The notes under the pieces are model-generated. The model saw only the letters and a program-made list of their open reading frames with translations, searched no databases and was not told where the DNA came from. Shown here one piece after another: positions 34,433 through 47,600 of a DNA stretch of 64,000 bases (within the stretch, counting starts at the first letter, position 1; every line of letters begins with the position of its first letter). This DNA comes from Pseudoalteromonas citrea (GTDB lineage Bacteria; Pseudomonadota; Gammaproteobacteria; Enterobacterales; Alteromonadaceae), in assembly GCF_000238375.3 (NCBI RefSeq), contig NZ_AHBZ03000023.1, positions 186,001 to 250,000 of the forward strand. Reading direction: 5' to 3'. A program made the translations under genes and the position numbers.

Positions 34433-35578
34433 CTATAGTAAATTGATTGTATCGGAAGGGATAACAGCGACGGGCATACCTTCATAAGGATAGTCTGGAA
34501 CTGATCGAACTAACTTATCAGCTTCCTCCAATCCGCTACTAATAATTGCAACACCAGACTCATTTCTTATTACAGTTACATCTCTTTGCTCTAGCAGACC
34601 CCCTTTCACCACCCACAACTTGCCATTACTCAGTAATGACTCAGGTACCTTATAAACATTTTTAATTGTTCTACCTGCAAACTTCACATTGATGAAATCG
34701 CCAAACCTTAAAAATGCATTCTTACTTCTCTTGTCAAATAAACCTTCTAACTTTGCAACGACCATATGTGTTCGAGTTCGGCTATCAACTATTTTTATTT
34801 TGCGAGATAAATACCCTTCCCCCACTCTATTCGAATCTGCTAGCCTAACTTCAACGGATATACCTGCAAGCTCGTCTAGAAGAAACGGATTATCAAACCG
34901 CGCAATAGGAATCTCAACTTCCACATTATTAATGTTATATAGAGTTGCAATATTACTGCCTTCAGCTAAAAATTGACCCGTTCCAATATTTTTGTCGATA
35001 ACCAAAGCATCAAATGGAGCCCGACCAACAGTATATTCCAAATTCTTTTTTGCCAAAATCAAACGAGCTTCTGCAGAACTTACAGCAGCATATGCACTCT
35101 TAATTTCAGCTTCACGCAAGAATAAACTATTCTCTACTGTTGATTGCACACGCTTTAATTCACTTCTCGCAACTTTACCAAGCCCTATTTCACGATCCAA
35201 AGTAGCCTTCATTTCTAACAGGTTAGCTTCCGCATTCTTAAGCTCAGCTTGATATCGACTATCTTCTAATTTGTAAAGAACCTCCCCCTTACGTACAGTT
35301 TTTCCACGTACAAAGTGCTCAGACCAAAACTCCACATTGCCTGATACTCGACTAGAAAGACTTGTTTCTTCACCCGGCCGGATCTCCCCATAACCACTAA
35401 ATACAATACTATGGTCAACTTTTTCTAATGGTAAAACAGTTACGCTATTAACTTTAACCTTTACATCCATTCCTGTTTTCATACTACTCATTGCACTCAT
35501 CACAAAAAATGAGACCACTAAAACTAGAATAGTTGCTGCGGGAAAGGCCACAGGCTTTATATATTTATTCTTCGTCAT
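34433..35578 (-). CDS. Periplasmic adaptor (membrane-fusion) protein of the RND pump
   Basis: A 381-residue protein with an N-terminal membrane anchor (VAFPAATILVLVVSFFVMSAM). A lipoyl/barrel-sandwich half (VLPLEKVDHSIVFSGYGEIRPGEETSLSSRVSGNV) is followed by a helical hairpin (about 110-175), the second lipoyl half (APFDALVIDKNIGTGQFL), and beta-barrel and membrane-proximal domains. It bridges the inner-membrane pump and an outer-membrane channel. It lies 81 bp after NRPS-3 and 9 bp before the RND gene. A small inverted repeat (35613-35638) in the gap to NRPS-3 may adjust readthrough into the exporter genes. Confidence 0.92.
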   Translation of the reverse strand: MTKNKYIKPVAFPAATILVLVVSFFVMSAMSSMKTGMDVKVKVNSVTVLPLEKVDHSIVFSGYGEIRPGEETSLSSRVSGNVEFWSEHFVRGKTVRKGEVLYKLEDSRYQAELKNAEANLLEMKATLDREIGLGKVARSELKRVQSTVENSLFLREAEIKSAYAAVSSAEARLILAKKNLEYTVGRAPFDALVIDKNIGTGQFLAEGSNIATLYNINNVEVEIPIARFDNPFLLDELAGISVEVRLADSNRVGEGYLSRKIKIVDSRTRTHMVVAKLEGLFDKRSKNAFLRFGDFINVKFAGRTIKNVYKVPESLLSNGKLWVVKGGLLEQRDVTVIRNESGVAIISSGLEEADKLVRSVPDYPYEGMPVAVIPSDTINLL

Positions 35579-35659
35579 TTTAAATCCTGCTTAATATTAT
35601 TCTAAGTCAGTACATACCCACATTAAAATATGGGTATGCACTCAGTTACGACTAAAATT

Positions 35660-38600
35660 TCATGTCATCGAGCTAATGCACTTTGAAATAAACCGCCCCC
35701 CTGAACCCCTAAGCATAGAAAAATGGTCTCCACCGATAGAGTAACTTTTCCATGTACTCGCCTTGAATGTATGTTCTAAATATTCATGGTATGTATTGCT
35801 GTTCATTGAACTATCGCCTGCAAATATCATGGTAAGAGCCCCTTCATAAACAATAGGGATATAATTTCTAAATAGACTTGCTTGATACAAGTACAAATTT
35901 TTAAGGTGTTCTGGAAAATCAGATTTTTGAATATCTAATAACTTAACTCGGCTAAACTTGTGCTGTTCAAAATACGTATCTAACATCACCGTTTTTACAC
36001 TGATATCCAAAGAGTGTAAGTGATTGGCCAGCTCAAGTGCTAACACTCCCCCATACGAGTGACCAACTAAAATAAGCTCTTTGCATTGCTGTAATTGTAA
36101 CTCCTCCGCATAGGCTTTAACCGCAACTTCAATGGACGAAAATGGTTCTTCATTATTACGAAGGCCAAGGTGATGTACCACGCTAACGTTAAGCTTTTGA
36201 TCTAATAAATAATTCATAACATCTTCAAAATCTCGTTCAGTACTTGCAATACCAGGTATTAATATTACATGGCTGTCTGCCTCTGCGTGATTATGAATAG
36301 TCCTAATTAATTCCCTTTCTTTATTTTGCTTACATTTTGCAATTAGCTTTAATTGCGCTTGTATTGACATCGCTTTAAACAATTGTGCAATGTCAATATG
36401 CACCTCATAATTTAACTCAATCTCTGATACGAGCTTTATTATCAAAAGTGAGTGTCCACCTAATTCAAAAAAGTTTGCTGTCACACTAATGGTGTCTGCT
36501 TCTAGCTTAAGTAGTTTTGACCATATACGAACGAGTGTATGCTCCACTTCAGTATTAGGTGCTATATATTCACTGTTTAATACATCATCTCCCGGTATAG
36601 GTAGCGCTTTTTTATCAATTTTCCCATTCGGTGTTAAAGGCCAATTAGATACCTCTAATAAGACACTTGGCACCATATGATCTGGCAGCACAGCTGAAAC
36701 ATCAGCTTTTACTTCTCGCATAAATGCTACTTGCTCTGCCTCACCAATTGTCTTTTTTGGCTTTATATATCCAACCAACTGCTGACTGCCTGCTAACTCT
36801 TTTACCACCACCAAAGCGGACTCAACCCCAGCCAGTTCTGTGAGTTGCGCTTCAATTTCTCCTAACTCAATCCTAAATCCGCGGATCTTTACTTGGTCAT
36901 CTGCACGGCCAATAAACTCTAGATTGCCATCTGGTAAATAGCGGACTAAGTCACCTGTGCGATACAAACGCGATGAACTATGAGGCATTGCAGCATCAAA
37001 ATACGGGTTATCAATGAATCTCTCAGCCGTTAGTGTCGGACGATTCAAATACCCTCTCGCTAACCCCTCCCCCCCCAAATAAAGCTCGCCTATTATTCCC
37101 TTTGGAACCAACTCTGAATCTTTACTTAGTACTAAAAACTGCGTATTGTCAACCGCTTGACCTATCGAGGTAACTTCCGAAGCTCTAGCTTTCCATACCG
37201 AACTACATATAGACACTTCAGTTGGGCCGTATGCATTGTAGAATTGCACATTACGACCTATCCATCTCTCGATTAAGCCATGCGAACATTGCTCACCACC
37301 TACAATAACATGTGTAACTCGGTCGACTTTTCTCTCATCAATCAATTCTAACATTGATGGCGTCATCATGATGTGAGTGACATCACTGTAATTTGACAAC
37401 TCACTTTCAAAATCAAACGAGCTTGCTAATCGTAATGCTGAACCCGAAGATAGCGACAGCCATACAACCCATGTAGCAGCGTCAAAACCAATTGAGGTAG
37501 ATTGATAAAACGTTGAACTTGTTTGCAATTCAAATGCTCTCGCATTGTGCGATATTGTATTCATAACGCCACTATGTTCAATCATTACACCTTTAGGTTG
37601 CCCTGTAGATCCTGATGTATAAATTACGTACGCCAAATGACTCGATGTGAGGCCCAATTGTGACTTAGCTAACCCTACCTTACTATAATCTTCATACTCA
37701 TGCCCTGCCTCTAACGCAACAAGATTACCGCTATACCCTGCTAAAGCTTGGACTCCCTCTCCCTGCGTCAATATCACATCCAGCGCTGCATCTTCTATCA
37801 TGTAGCTAAGACGCTCTTGCGGATAACTTGGGTCCAGTGGCACATACGCCCCCCCCGCCTTCAAAATACCCAATATCCCTATCACCATCTCTAGCGAACG
37901 CTCTACACATATCCCCACCAATCTGTCTGGCTTCACTCCTTGCTTCTCAACCAAGTAATGCGCCAACTGATTCGCTCGCGAATTCAACTCGCCATAGGTT
38001 AATTGCGTATCTTCAAATACCACTGCCACACTATCTGGATTATCCTGTGCTTGTTGTTCAAATAACTCATGAATACATAGCTCTTTTGGATAGGTCACTC
38101 CCGTATCATTAAGCTCTGTCACTAAATGATATTCTTCTGCACTGGATAGCATCGCTAAACTGTGTGGCGCTGCTGTCCCTTCACCCACTTCCGCTAAGCT
38201 CGTTAAGAGTCGGCATAAATGTGTATTCAAACGCGAGACCATTTGTTCATCAAACACACTGATATCATACGTCCAGGTCAGTCCTACCCCTTCATCGCTC
38301 ATGCTCAAGTTAATATCTAAATCAAATTTCGCTGTCACTGCCCCACTGTCATATCCTTCCAATGCCAGTCCCGGTAAAGAGCTTACTTCCTCCGCTGCGC
38401 TCAAACCATAATCTGTGCTCGTCGTCAGCATGATTTGGAATAAAGGACTATGTGCTCCTCCTCGAGGGACTTTTAATCTATCTACTAACTGCTCAAAAGG
38501 CACATCTTGGTTTGACTGCGCCTCCAAATGCACTTGCCTTATATGCTTAAAGTATTCTGCCAACGTCTCATGGGCTGTATCTGCTCGCAACACGAGCGTA

Positions 38601-41600
38601 TTAACGAAAAACCCGATAAGCGGCGACAGTGCTTCTTGCAACCTATTTGCAACAGGCGTGCCTATGACAATATCATGGCTATTGCTATGTCTTGACAACA
38701 GTAACGATAACGCACCATGTAATAACATGAATGGAGTTAATTGATGTTGTTTCGCTAATGCTTGCAATTGTTGGCTAACATTGGCGGATAAACTCCCCTT
38801 CACAACAGCACCAATATGCTGTTTGATCGCAGGACGTGGATAACTCAGTGGCAAACCATGAACCCCTGGTACGTCTGCTAGTTGCTGCTCCCAATACAGT
38901 AATTGCTTATCTAACTCCCCACCGACTAAATGTTCCCGTTGCCAATGCGCATAATCCGCATACTGGATAGCCAATGCCGGTAATGGACTCGCTTTGCCTG
39001 CACTAAATGCGTCATATAATGCAAAGAACTCTTGGCTCAATACATCCATCGACCACCCATCTGATGCAATATGGTGCATATTAAATAACAATACCCCAGA
39101 GTCTGACGACGTATGGATATAATTTACCCTCATCATCACATCGTCAGCTAAATCAAACGGCGTAACAAACTCTTGCTCAACTAATGCCCGTACCGCGTGT
39201 TGCTGTGCCTCTCCTTGCAAATGACACACATCTTCTTGCATCACTGTCACTGAGACGTCTGACATCTCTTTTATCACCTGCTGCGCCTGGCCATCAACCT
39301 CGATATACACACTTCTGAGCACTTCATGACGCGATACTATTTCCGTGATAACACGGTTTATCAAATCAATATCCAGTTGCCCCTGTACCGTTAACGCCAT
39401 AGGCATATTATATTCAGGTGAGCCCCCTTGTAACTTATCAATAAACCACAAGCGCTGCTGTGAAAATGACACCGGCTCACTCCCTTCCGAGCGGGTAACC
39501 GCGACTAAAGGCGCGTGTATCGTATTACCTTGTGCAGCATCTACCGCTTCAGCCAAAGCCATTAAGCTCGCTGTATCAAAGACCGTTTGCACTGGCAGCT
39601 CTATTGAGAGCTGCTGACGGATCGCTGCTATTAAACGAATACTTAAGAGTGAATGTCCTCCCAATTCAAAGAAGTTCGCGGTACGACTGATATGCGCCGC
39701 GTCTATCGTCAGTAATTCTGACCAAATAGCTGCCAACGCATGCTCGGTTGCTGACTCAGGTGCCACAAACGCGCCTTGTAATACACTGCTGTCTGGTTCT
39801 GGCAAAGCCTTTTTATCTACTTTACCATTCGGCGTTAAGGGCCACTGTGTGATCACCTGTAATACACTCGGCACCATATACTCAGGCAAGGTTGTTTTTA
39901 ACGAGGTTTTCAGCGCATTCACATAGGTACTGTGTGCAGACTCATCCATCACTTCGTCTGGCTTGATATATCCAATAAGCTGTAGGCTTCCCGCTAATTC
40001 TTTGGCCACCACTAAAGCTGAATCGACTCCAGTTTGCTGCGCCAGCTGTGATTCAACTTCACCCAGTTCAATCCTAAAGCCGCGGATCTTAACTTGGTCA
40101 TCTGCACGGCCAATGAACTCTAAGTTACCATCCGGTAAATAGCGCACCAAGTCTCCGGTTTTATATAAACGCGGTGAACTATGCGCGCCCTTGGCATCAT
40201 AGAATGGGTTTTCAATAAAACGCTCTGCGGTTAGTTCTGGACGATTTAAATAGCCTCGCGCCAAGCCATCACCACCCACATATAATTCACCAACGGTCCC
40301 AAATGGGCATAACTGCTGCATTGGACTCATAATGTATAGTTCATCACTAGATAATGCTTTACCTATAGGTACAAACTCACTTGTGTACTGACCTGCAAAC
40401 TTATACGTTGTTGAAAAGGTAGTATTCTCGGTTGGCCCATAGCCATTAATTAACAATAACTCCGGCATATTTCGCTGCACTTCTCTCACAGCAGCCAGAT
40501 CCAACACATCTCCCCCTGCCAATAATTGCTTCAATGCTCGGGGCTTCGAGCCATACATAGCCCACTCTCTAAAGAAACCAGCCGTTAACCATAAGCTATT
40601 CACACTATGCTTATCTAACTCTGCGTTTAATAAATCTATCGACAATCTAACATATGGATAAAGAACACATTGCCCACCATTTAGCAATGGCCCCCATAAC
40701 TCCAAAGTAGCAGCATCAAATGCCGTATTAGCACATTGCATCATCACTGTGCGCTCATTGAGCTCCATGAACCCTTGATTTATCACTAACCTGGCCACAC
40801 CAATGTGCGGTGTTAATACCCCTTTTGGTTTGCCCGTCGAGCCCGATGTATAAATCACATAAGCCAGGTTACTTGATGCCAACCCCAATGCAGCTGTACA
40901 AAGCGCCGAGCTAGAATAACTTGAATACAAAGCCGGCATATTTAGTGCAACTACCTCACCCGTATACGCTTTTAGCACATCTGATGTGGCTTCATGATTG
41001 AGTACAACCTCCAACTGTGCATCTTCTATCATATAGCTCAGACGCTCTTGCGGATAACTTGGGTCCAGTGGCACATACGCACCCCCCGCCTTCAAAATAC
41101 CCAATATCCCTATCACCATCTCTAGCGAACGCTCTACACATATCCCCACCAATGTGTCTGGCTTAACATTATGCTTCTCAACCAAATAGTGCGCTAACTG
41201 ATTCGCTTGCGAATTCAACTCGCCATAGGTTAATTGCGTATCTTCAAATACCACTGCCACACTATCTGGATTATCCTGTGCTTGTTGTTCAAATAACTCA
41301 TGAATACATAGCTCTTTTGGATAGGTCACTCCCGTATCATTAAGCTCTGTCACTAAATGATATTCTTCTGCACTGGATAGCATCGCTAAACTGTGTGGCG
41401 CTGCTGTCCCTTCACCCACTTCCGCTAAGCTCGTTAAGAGTCGGCATAAATGTGTATTCAAACGCGAGACCATTTGTTCATCAAACACACTGATATCATA
41501 CGTCCAGGTCAGTCCTACCCCTTCATCGCTCATGCTCAAGTTAATATCTAAATCAAATTTCGCTGTCACTGCCCCACTGTCATATCCTTCCAATGCCAGT

Positions 41601-44600
41601 CCCGGTAAAGAGCTTACTTCCTCCGCTGCGCTCAAACCATAATCTGTGCTCGTCGTCAGCATGATTTGGAATAAAGGACTATGTGCTCCTCCTCGAGGGA
41701 CTTTTAATCTATCTACTAACTGCTCAAAAGGCACATCTTGGTTTGACTGCGCTCCTATATGCACTTGTCTTATATGCTGAAAGTATTCTGCCAACGTCTC
41801 ATGATCGGTCTCTGCGCGCAATACGAGTGTATTCACAAAAAAACCAATCAAAGGCGCTAATTCCGACTGTGTTCTATTCGCTACAGGCGTTCCCACCACA
41901 ATATCTGAACTATTACTGTGTCTAGCTAACAGCAAAGATAATGCACCATGTAATAGCATAAATGGCGTCAACTTATGCTGCTTCGCCACCACTTGCAGCT
42001 GTTTCGCAACCTCTGCTGGTAAACCGCCTGTCACCACCGAGCCTATATGTTGTTTTATCGCAGGACGTGGATAGCTCAGTGGCAAACCATGAACCCCTGG
42101 TACGTCTGCTAGTTGCTGCTCCCAATACAGTAATTGCTTATCTAACTCCCCACCGACTAAATGTTCCCGTTGCCAATGCGCATAATCCGCATACTGGATA
42201 GCCAATGCCGGTAATGGACTCGCTTTGCCTGCACTAAATGCGTCATATAATGCAAAGAACTCTTGGCTCAATACATCCATCGACCACCCATCTGATGCAA
42301 TATGGTGCATATTAAATAACAATACCCCAGAGTCTGACGACGTATGGATATAATTTACCCTCATCATCGCATCGTCAGCTAAATCAAACGGCGTAACAAA
42401 CTCTTGCTCAACTAATGCCCGTACCGCGTGTTGCTGTGCCTCTCCTTGCAAATGACACACATCTTCTTGCATCACTGTCACTGAGACGTCTGACATCTCT
42501 TTTATCACCTGCTGCGCCTGGCCATCAACCTCGATATACACACTTCTGAGCACTTCATGACGCGATACTATTTCCGTGATAACACGGTTTATCAAATCAA
42601 TATCCAGTTGCCCCTGTACCGTTAACGCCATAGGCATATTATATTCAGGTGAGCCCCCTTGTAACTTATCAATAAACCACAAGCGCTGCTGTGAAAATGA
42701 CACCGGCTCACTCCCTTCCGAGCGGGTAACCGCGACTAAAGGCGCGTGTATCGTATTACCTTGTGCAGCATCTACCGCTTCAGCCAAAGCCATTAAGCTC
42801 GCTGTATCAAAGACCGTTTGCACTGGCAGCTCTATTGAGAGCTGCTGACGGATCGCTGCTATTAAACGAATACTTAAGAGTGAATGTCCTCCCAATTCAA
42901 AGAAGTTCGCAGTACGACTGATATGCGCCGCGTCTATCGTCAGTAATTCTGACCAAATAGCTGCCAACACATGCTCGGTTGCTGACTCAGGTGCCACAAA
43001 CGCGCCTTGTAATACACTGCTGTCTGGTTCTGGCAAAGCCTTTTTATCTACTTTACCATTCGGCGTTAAGGGCCACTGTGTGATCACCTGTAATACACTC
43101 GGCACCATATACTCAGGCAAGGTTGTTTTTAACGAGGTTTTCAGCGCATTCACATAGGTACTGTGTGCAGACTCATCCATCACTTCGTCTGGCTTGATAT
43201 ATCCAATAAGCTGTAGGCTTCCCGCTAATTCTTTGGCCACCACTAAAGCTGAATCGACTCCAGTTTGCTGCGCCAGCTGTGATTCAACTTCTCCCAGTTC
43301 AATCCTAAAGCCGCGGATCTTTACTTGATCATCTGCACGACCAATGAATTCTAAATTCCCATCAGGTAAGTAACGCACTAAATCACCAGTACGATATAAC
43401 CGCGATGAGCTACTTTCTAATTTCGAATCATAAAATGGATTATCAACAAAGCGCTCAGCAGTGAGGTCTGGGCGATTTAGATACCCTCGCGCTAAACCAA
43501 CCCCCCCGATATACAGCTCTCCAACTGTTCCATTAGGTTGTAGCTCCCCCTTTTCAGATAAAATGTAAGCTTGGCTGTTAGATATAACCTTGCCAACAGA
43601 TATAGCCACATGAGGGGTAGCTTGCCACATAGAGCAACAAATAGACGTTTCAGTTGGCCCGTAGGCGTTATAAAACCGTACTTTTCGTTCTAACCATTTA
43701 TGTACTAATTCAGATGAACATGCTTCACCGCCGACAATAACATGACTCACGCCTGTATGCTTTTCAGGTGTGATCAACTCTAACATTGAAGGCGTCATCA
43801 TAATATGTGTTACATCATTATAATGTAGCAGCTCTTCTTCATAATCATTAGAGTCCGCTAGCCTCACGGTTCCACCTGATTGCAGCGTCAACCATAGCAC
43901 CCAAGTCGCGGCATCAAACCCAATTGAAGTTGATTGATAAAAGACTGAATGCTCCGCTAACTCCATCTGCAATATATTGTCTGAAAGCGTATTTTGTACA
44001 CCTCGATGCTCAACCATTACCCCTTTTGGTTTACCTGTAGAACCAGAGGTATAAATCACATACGCTAAATTCGCAGACGTTAAGCCCTGAGCGACTCTAT
44101 TTAACCTACCAGAGCTATAATGCGTATATACCTCTGGAGAATCTAATAACACTACGTTACCACTGAACTCACCCAATGCATTTACTGCTGATGACTGGCT
44201 AAGCACAACCTCCAACTTTGCGTCATCAATCATGTAACTAAGGCGTTCTTGCGGATAACTTGGGTCCAGCGGCACATATGCACCTCCAGCTTTTAGTATA
44301 CCTAAAATACCAACAACCATTTCCAGTGAACGATCTAAACATAGACCAACGAGTTTATCTGGGCTAACTCCTTGCTTCTCAACCAAGTAATGCGCCAACT
44401 GATTCGCTCGCGAATTCAACTCACCATAGGTTAAGTGCGTATCTTCAAATACCACTGCCACACTATCTGGATTATCCTGTGCTTGTTGTTCAAATAACTC
44501 ATGAATACATAGCTCTTTTGGATAGGTCACTCCCGTATCATTAAGCTCTGTCACTAAATGATATTCTTCTGCACTGGATAGCATCGCTAAACTGTGTGGC

Positions 44601-47600
44601 GCTGCTGTCCCTTCACCCACTTCCGCTAAGCTCGTTAAGAGTCGGCATAAATGTGTATTCAAACGAACGATGCTTTCTTCATCAAATAAACCCACATCGT
44701 ATGTCCAGCTTATCCCAACGCCTTCATCCGTCATGCTCAGGCCAACATTTAAGTCAAACTTCGCTTGCACTGTCTCTGATTCATACGTTTGTAACTCCAC
44801 CCCAGGTAAAGCGACCTTCCGTTCCTTCCTTTCAACAACGCCATAATCTGTGCTCATAGTCATCATGATTTGAAATAATGGACTATGCATCGCACTGCGC
44901 GGCACCTTCAAACGCTCAACTAACTGCTCAAAAGGCACATCTTGGTTTGACTGCGCCTCCAAATGCACTTGCCTTATATGCTTAAAGTATTCTGCCAACG
45001 TCTCATGGGCTGTATCTGCTCGCAACACGAGCGTATTAACGAAAAACCCGATAAGCGGCGACAGTGCTTCTTGCAACCTATTTGCAACAGGCGTGCCTAT
45101 GACAATATCATGGCTATTGCTATGTCTTGACAACAGTAACGATAACGCACCATGTAATAACATGAATGGAGTTAATTGATGTTGTTTCGCTAATGCTTGC
45201 AATTGTTGGCTAACATTGGCGGATAAACTCCCCTTCACAACAGCACCAATATGCTGTTTGATCGCAGGACGTGGATAGCTCAGTGGCAAACCATGAACCC
45301 CTGGTACGTCTTCTAGTTGCTGCTCCCAATACAGTAATTGCTTATCTAACTCCCCACCGACTAAATGTTCCCGTTGCCAATGCGCATAATCCGCATACTG
45401 GATAGCCAATGCCGGTAATGGACTCGCTTTGCCTGCACTAAATGCGTCATATAATGCAAAGAACTCTTGGCTCAATACATCCATCGACCACCCATCTGAT
45501 GCAATATGGTGCATATTAAATAACAATACCCCAGAGTCTGACGACGTATGGATATAATTTACCCTCATCATCGCATCGTCAGCTAAATCAAACGGCGTAA
45601 CAAACTCTTGCTCAACTAATGCCCGTACCGCGTGTTGCTGTGCCTCTCCTTGCAAATGACACACATCTTCTTGCATCACTGTCACTGAGACGTCTGACAT
45701 CTCTTTTATCACCTGCTGCGCCTGGCCATCAACCTCGATATACACACTTCTGAGCACTTCATGACGCGATACTATTTCCGTGATAACACGGTTTATCAAA
45801 TCAATATCCAGTTGCCCCTGTACCGTTAACGCCATAGGCATATTATATTCAGGTGAGCCCCCTTGTAACTTATCAATAAACCACAAGCGCTGCTGTGAAA
45901 ATGACACCGGCTCACTCCCTTCCGAGCGGGTAACCGCGACTAAAGGCGCGTGTATCGTATTACCTTGTGCAGCATCTACCGCTTCAGCCAAAGCCATTAA
46001 GCTCGCTGTATCAAAGACCGTTTGCACTGGCAGCTCTATTGAGAGCTGCTGACGGATCGCTGCTATTAAACGAATACTTAAGAGTGAATGTCCTCCCAAT
46101 TCAAAGAAGTTCGCAGTACGACTGATATGCGCCGCGTCTATCGTCAGTAATTCTGACCAAATAGCTGCCAACGCATGCTCGGTTGCTGACTCAGGTGCCA
46201 CAAACGCGCCTTGTAATACACTGCTGTCTGGTTCTGGCAAAGCCTTTTTATCTACTTTACCATTCGGCGTTAAGGGCCACTGTGTGATCACCTGTAATAC
46301 ACTCGGCACCATATACTCAGGCAAGGTTGTTTTTAACGAGGTTTTCAGCGCATTCACATAGGTACTGTGTGCAGACTCATCCATCACTTCGTCTGGCTTG
46401 ATATATCCAATAAGCTGTAGGCTTCCCGCTAATTCTTTGGCCACCACTAAAGCTGAATCGACTCCAGTTTGCTGCGCCAGCTGTGATTCAACTTCACCCA
46501 GTTCAATCCTAAAGCCGCGGATCTTAACTTGGTCATCTGTACGACCAATGAATTCTAAATTTCCATCCGGTAAATAGCGAACCAAGTCTCCCGTACGATA
46601 TAATCTTTTTGAACTATGTGGGTCATATTCATCAAAATAAGGGTTATCAATAAACCGCTCTGCGGTTAAGGTCGGCTGATTTAAATAACCTCGGGCTAAA
46701 CCATCCCCCCCTAAATACAACTCACCCGCTGAACCGTACGGTACAAGCCCTCGACACGCATCGTCACTTAACACATATGAGCGCATATACGATAAAGGCT
46801 TGCCAATATGAACCTCTTTACCACTGACATGTGCCATCGTACTGTTCACTGTACATTCGGTTGGCCCGTACACATTACGGATCTCTATCCCTTCAGCGGT
46901 ATAACCTGCCAAACGTTGCCATAATGCTTGACTTATCGCTTCCCCTCCCACCAATAAATGTGGTGGTGTAAAATCGTGCCATGTATCAAGCCAGAATTGC
47001 AGAACACTCGGCGTGCAATCGAGTAATTCTATATAGTGTGATTGAATATAGTCTTGCAATCGCTCTGGTTGCGTTTTGATGACTTCAGGCACCACGATTA
47101 ATGTTCTGCCTGAGAATAAACACACGAGCCCCTGTAAGGACGCATCAAAAACATAGCTGGCCCCCCAACCAAACCGTGTCACACCGGCAAACCAATCAGA
47201 CATTTCATGCATGAGAGCTTGCGCACTACGATGCTCGATCATCACCCCTTTGGGCTTACCTGTCGAACCCGATGTATAAATCACATACGCTAAATTACTC
47301 GATATAAGCCCTAGCGCTGATTTACACAATTCGGCAGGGCTATAATGTGCATACAATTCTGATGAATCGAGTGAGATTACTGTGCCTCTAAACTCACCCA
47401 ATACGCGAACTACACTCTCGTGACTGAGCACAACCTCGAGCCCCGCATCTTCTATCATATAGCTAAGACGCTCTTGCGGATAACTTGGGTCCAGTGGCAC
47501 ATACGCACCCCCCGCCTTCAAAATACCCAATATCCCTATCACCATCTCTAGCGAACGCTCTACACATATCCCCACCAATGTGTCTGGCTTAACATTATGC

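Noticed and set aside
39345..46052. Three identical 90-codon plus-strand ORFs inside NRPS-3
   Set aside because: They are antisense shadows of the repeated module blocks; useful only as markers of DNA identity.
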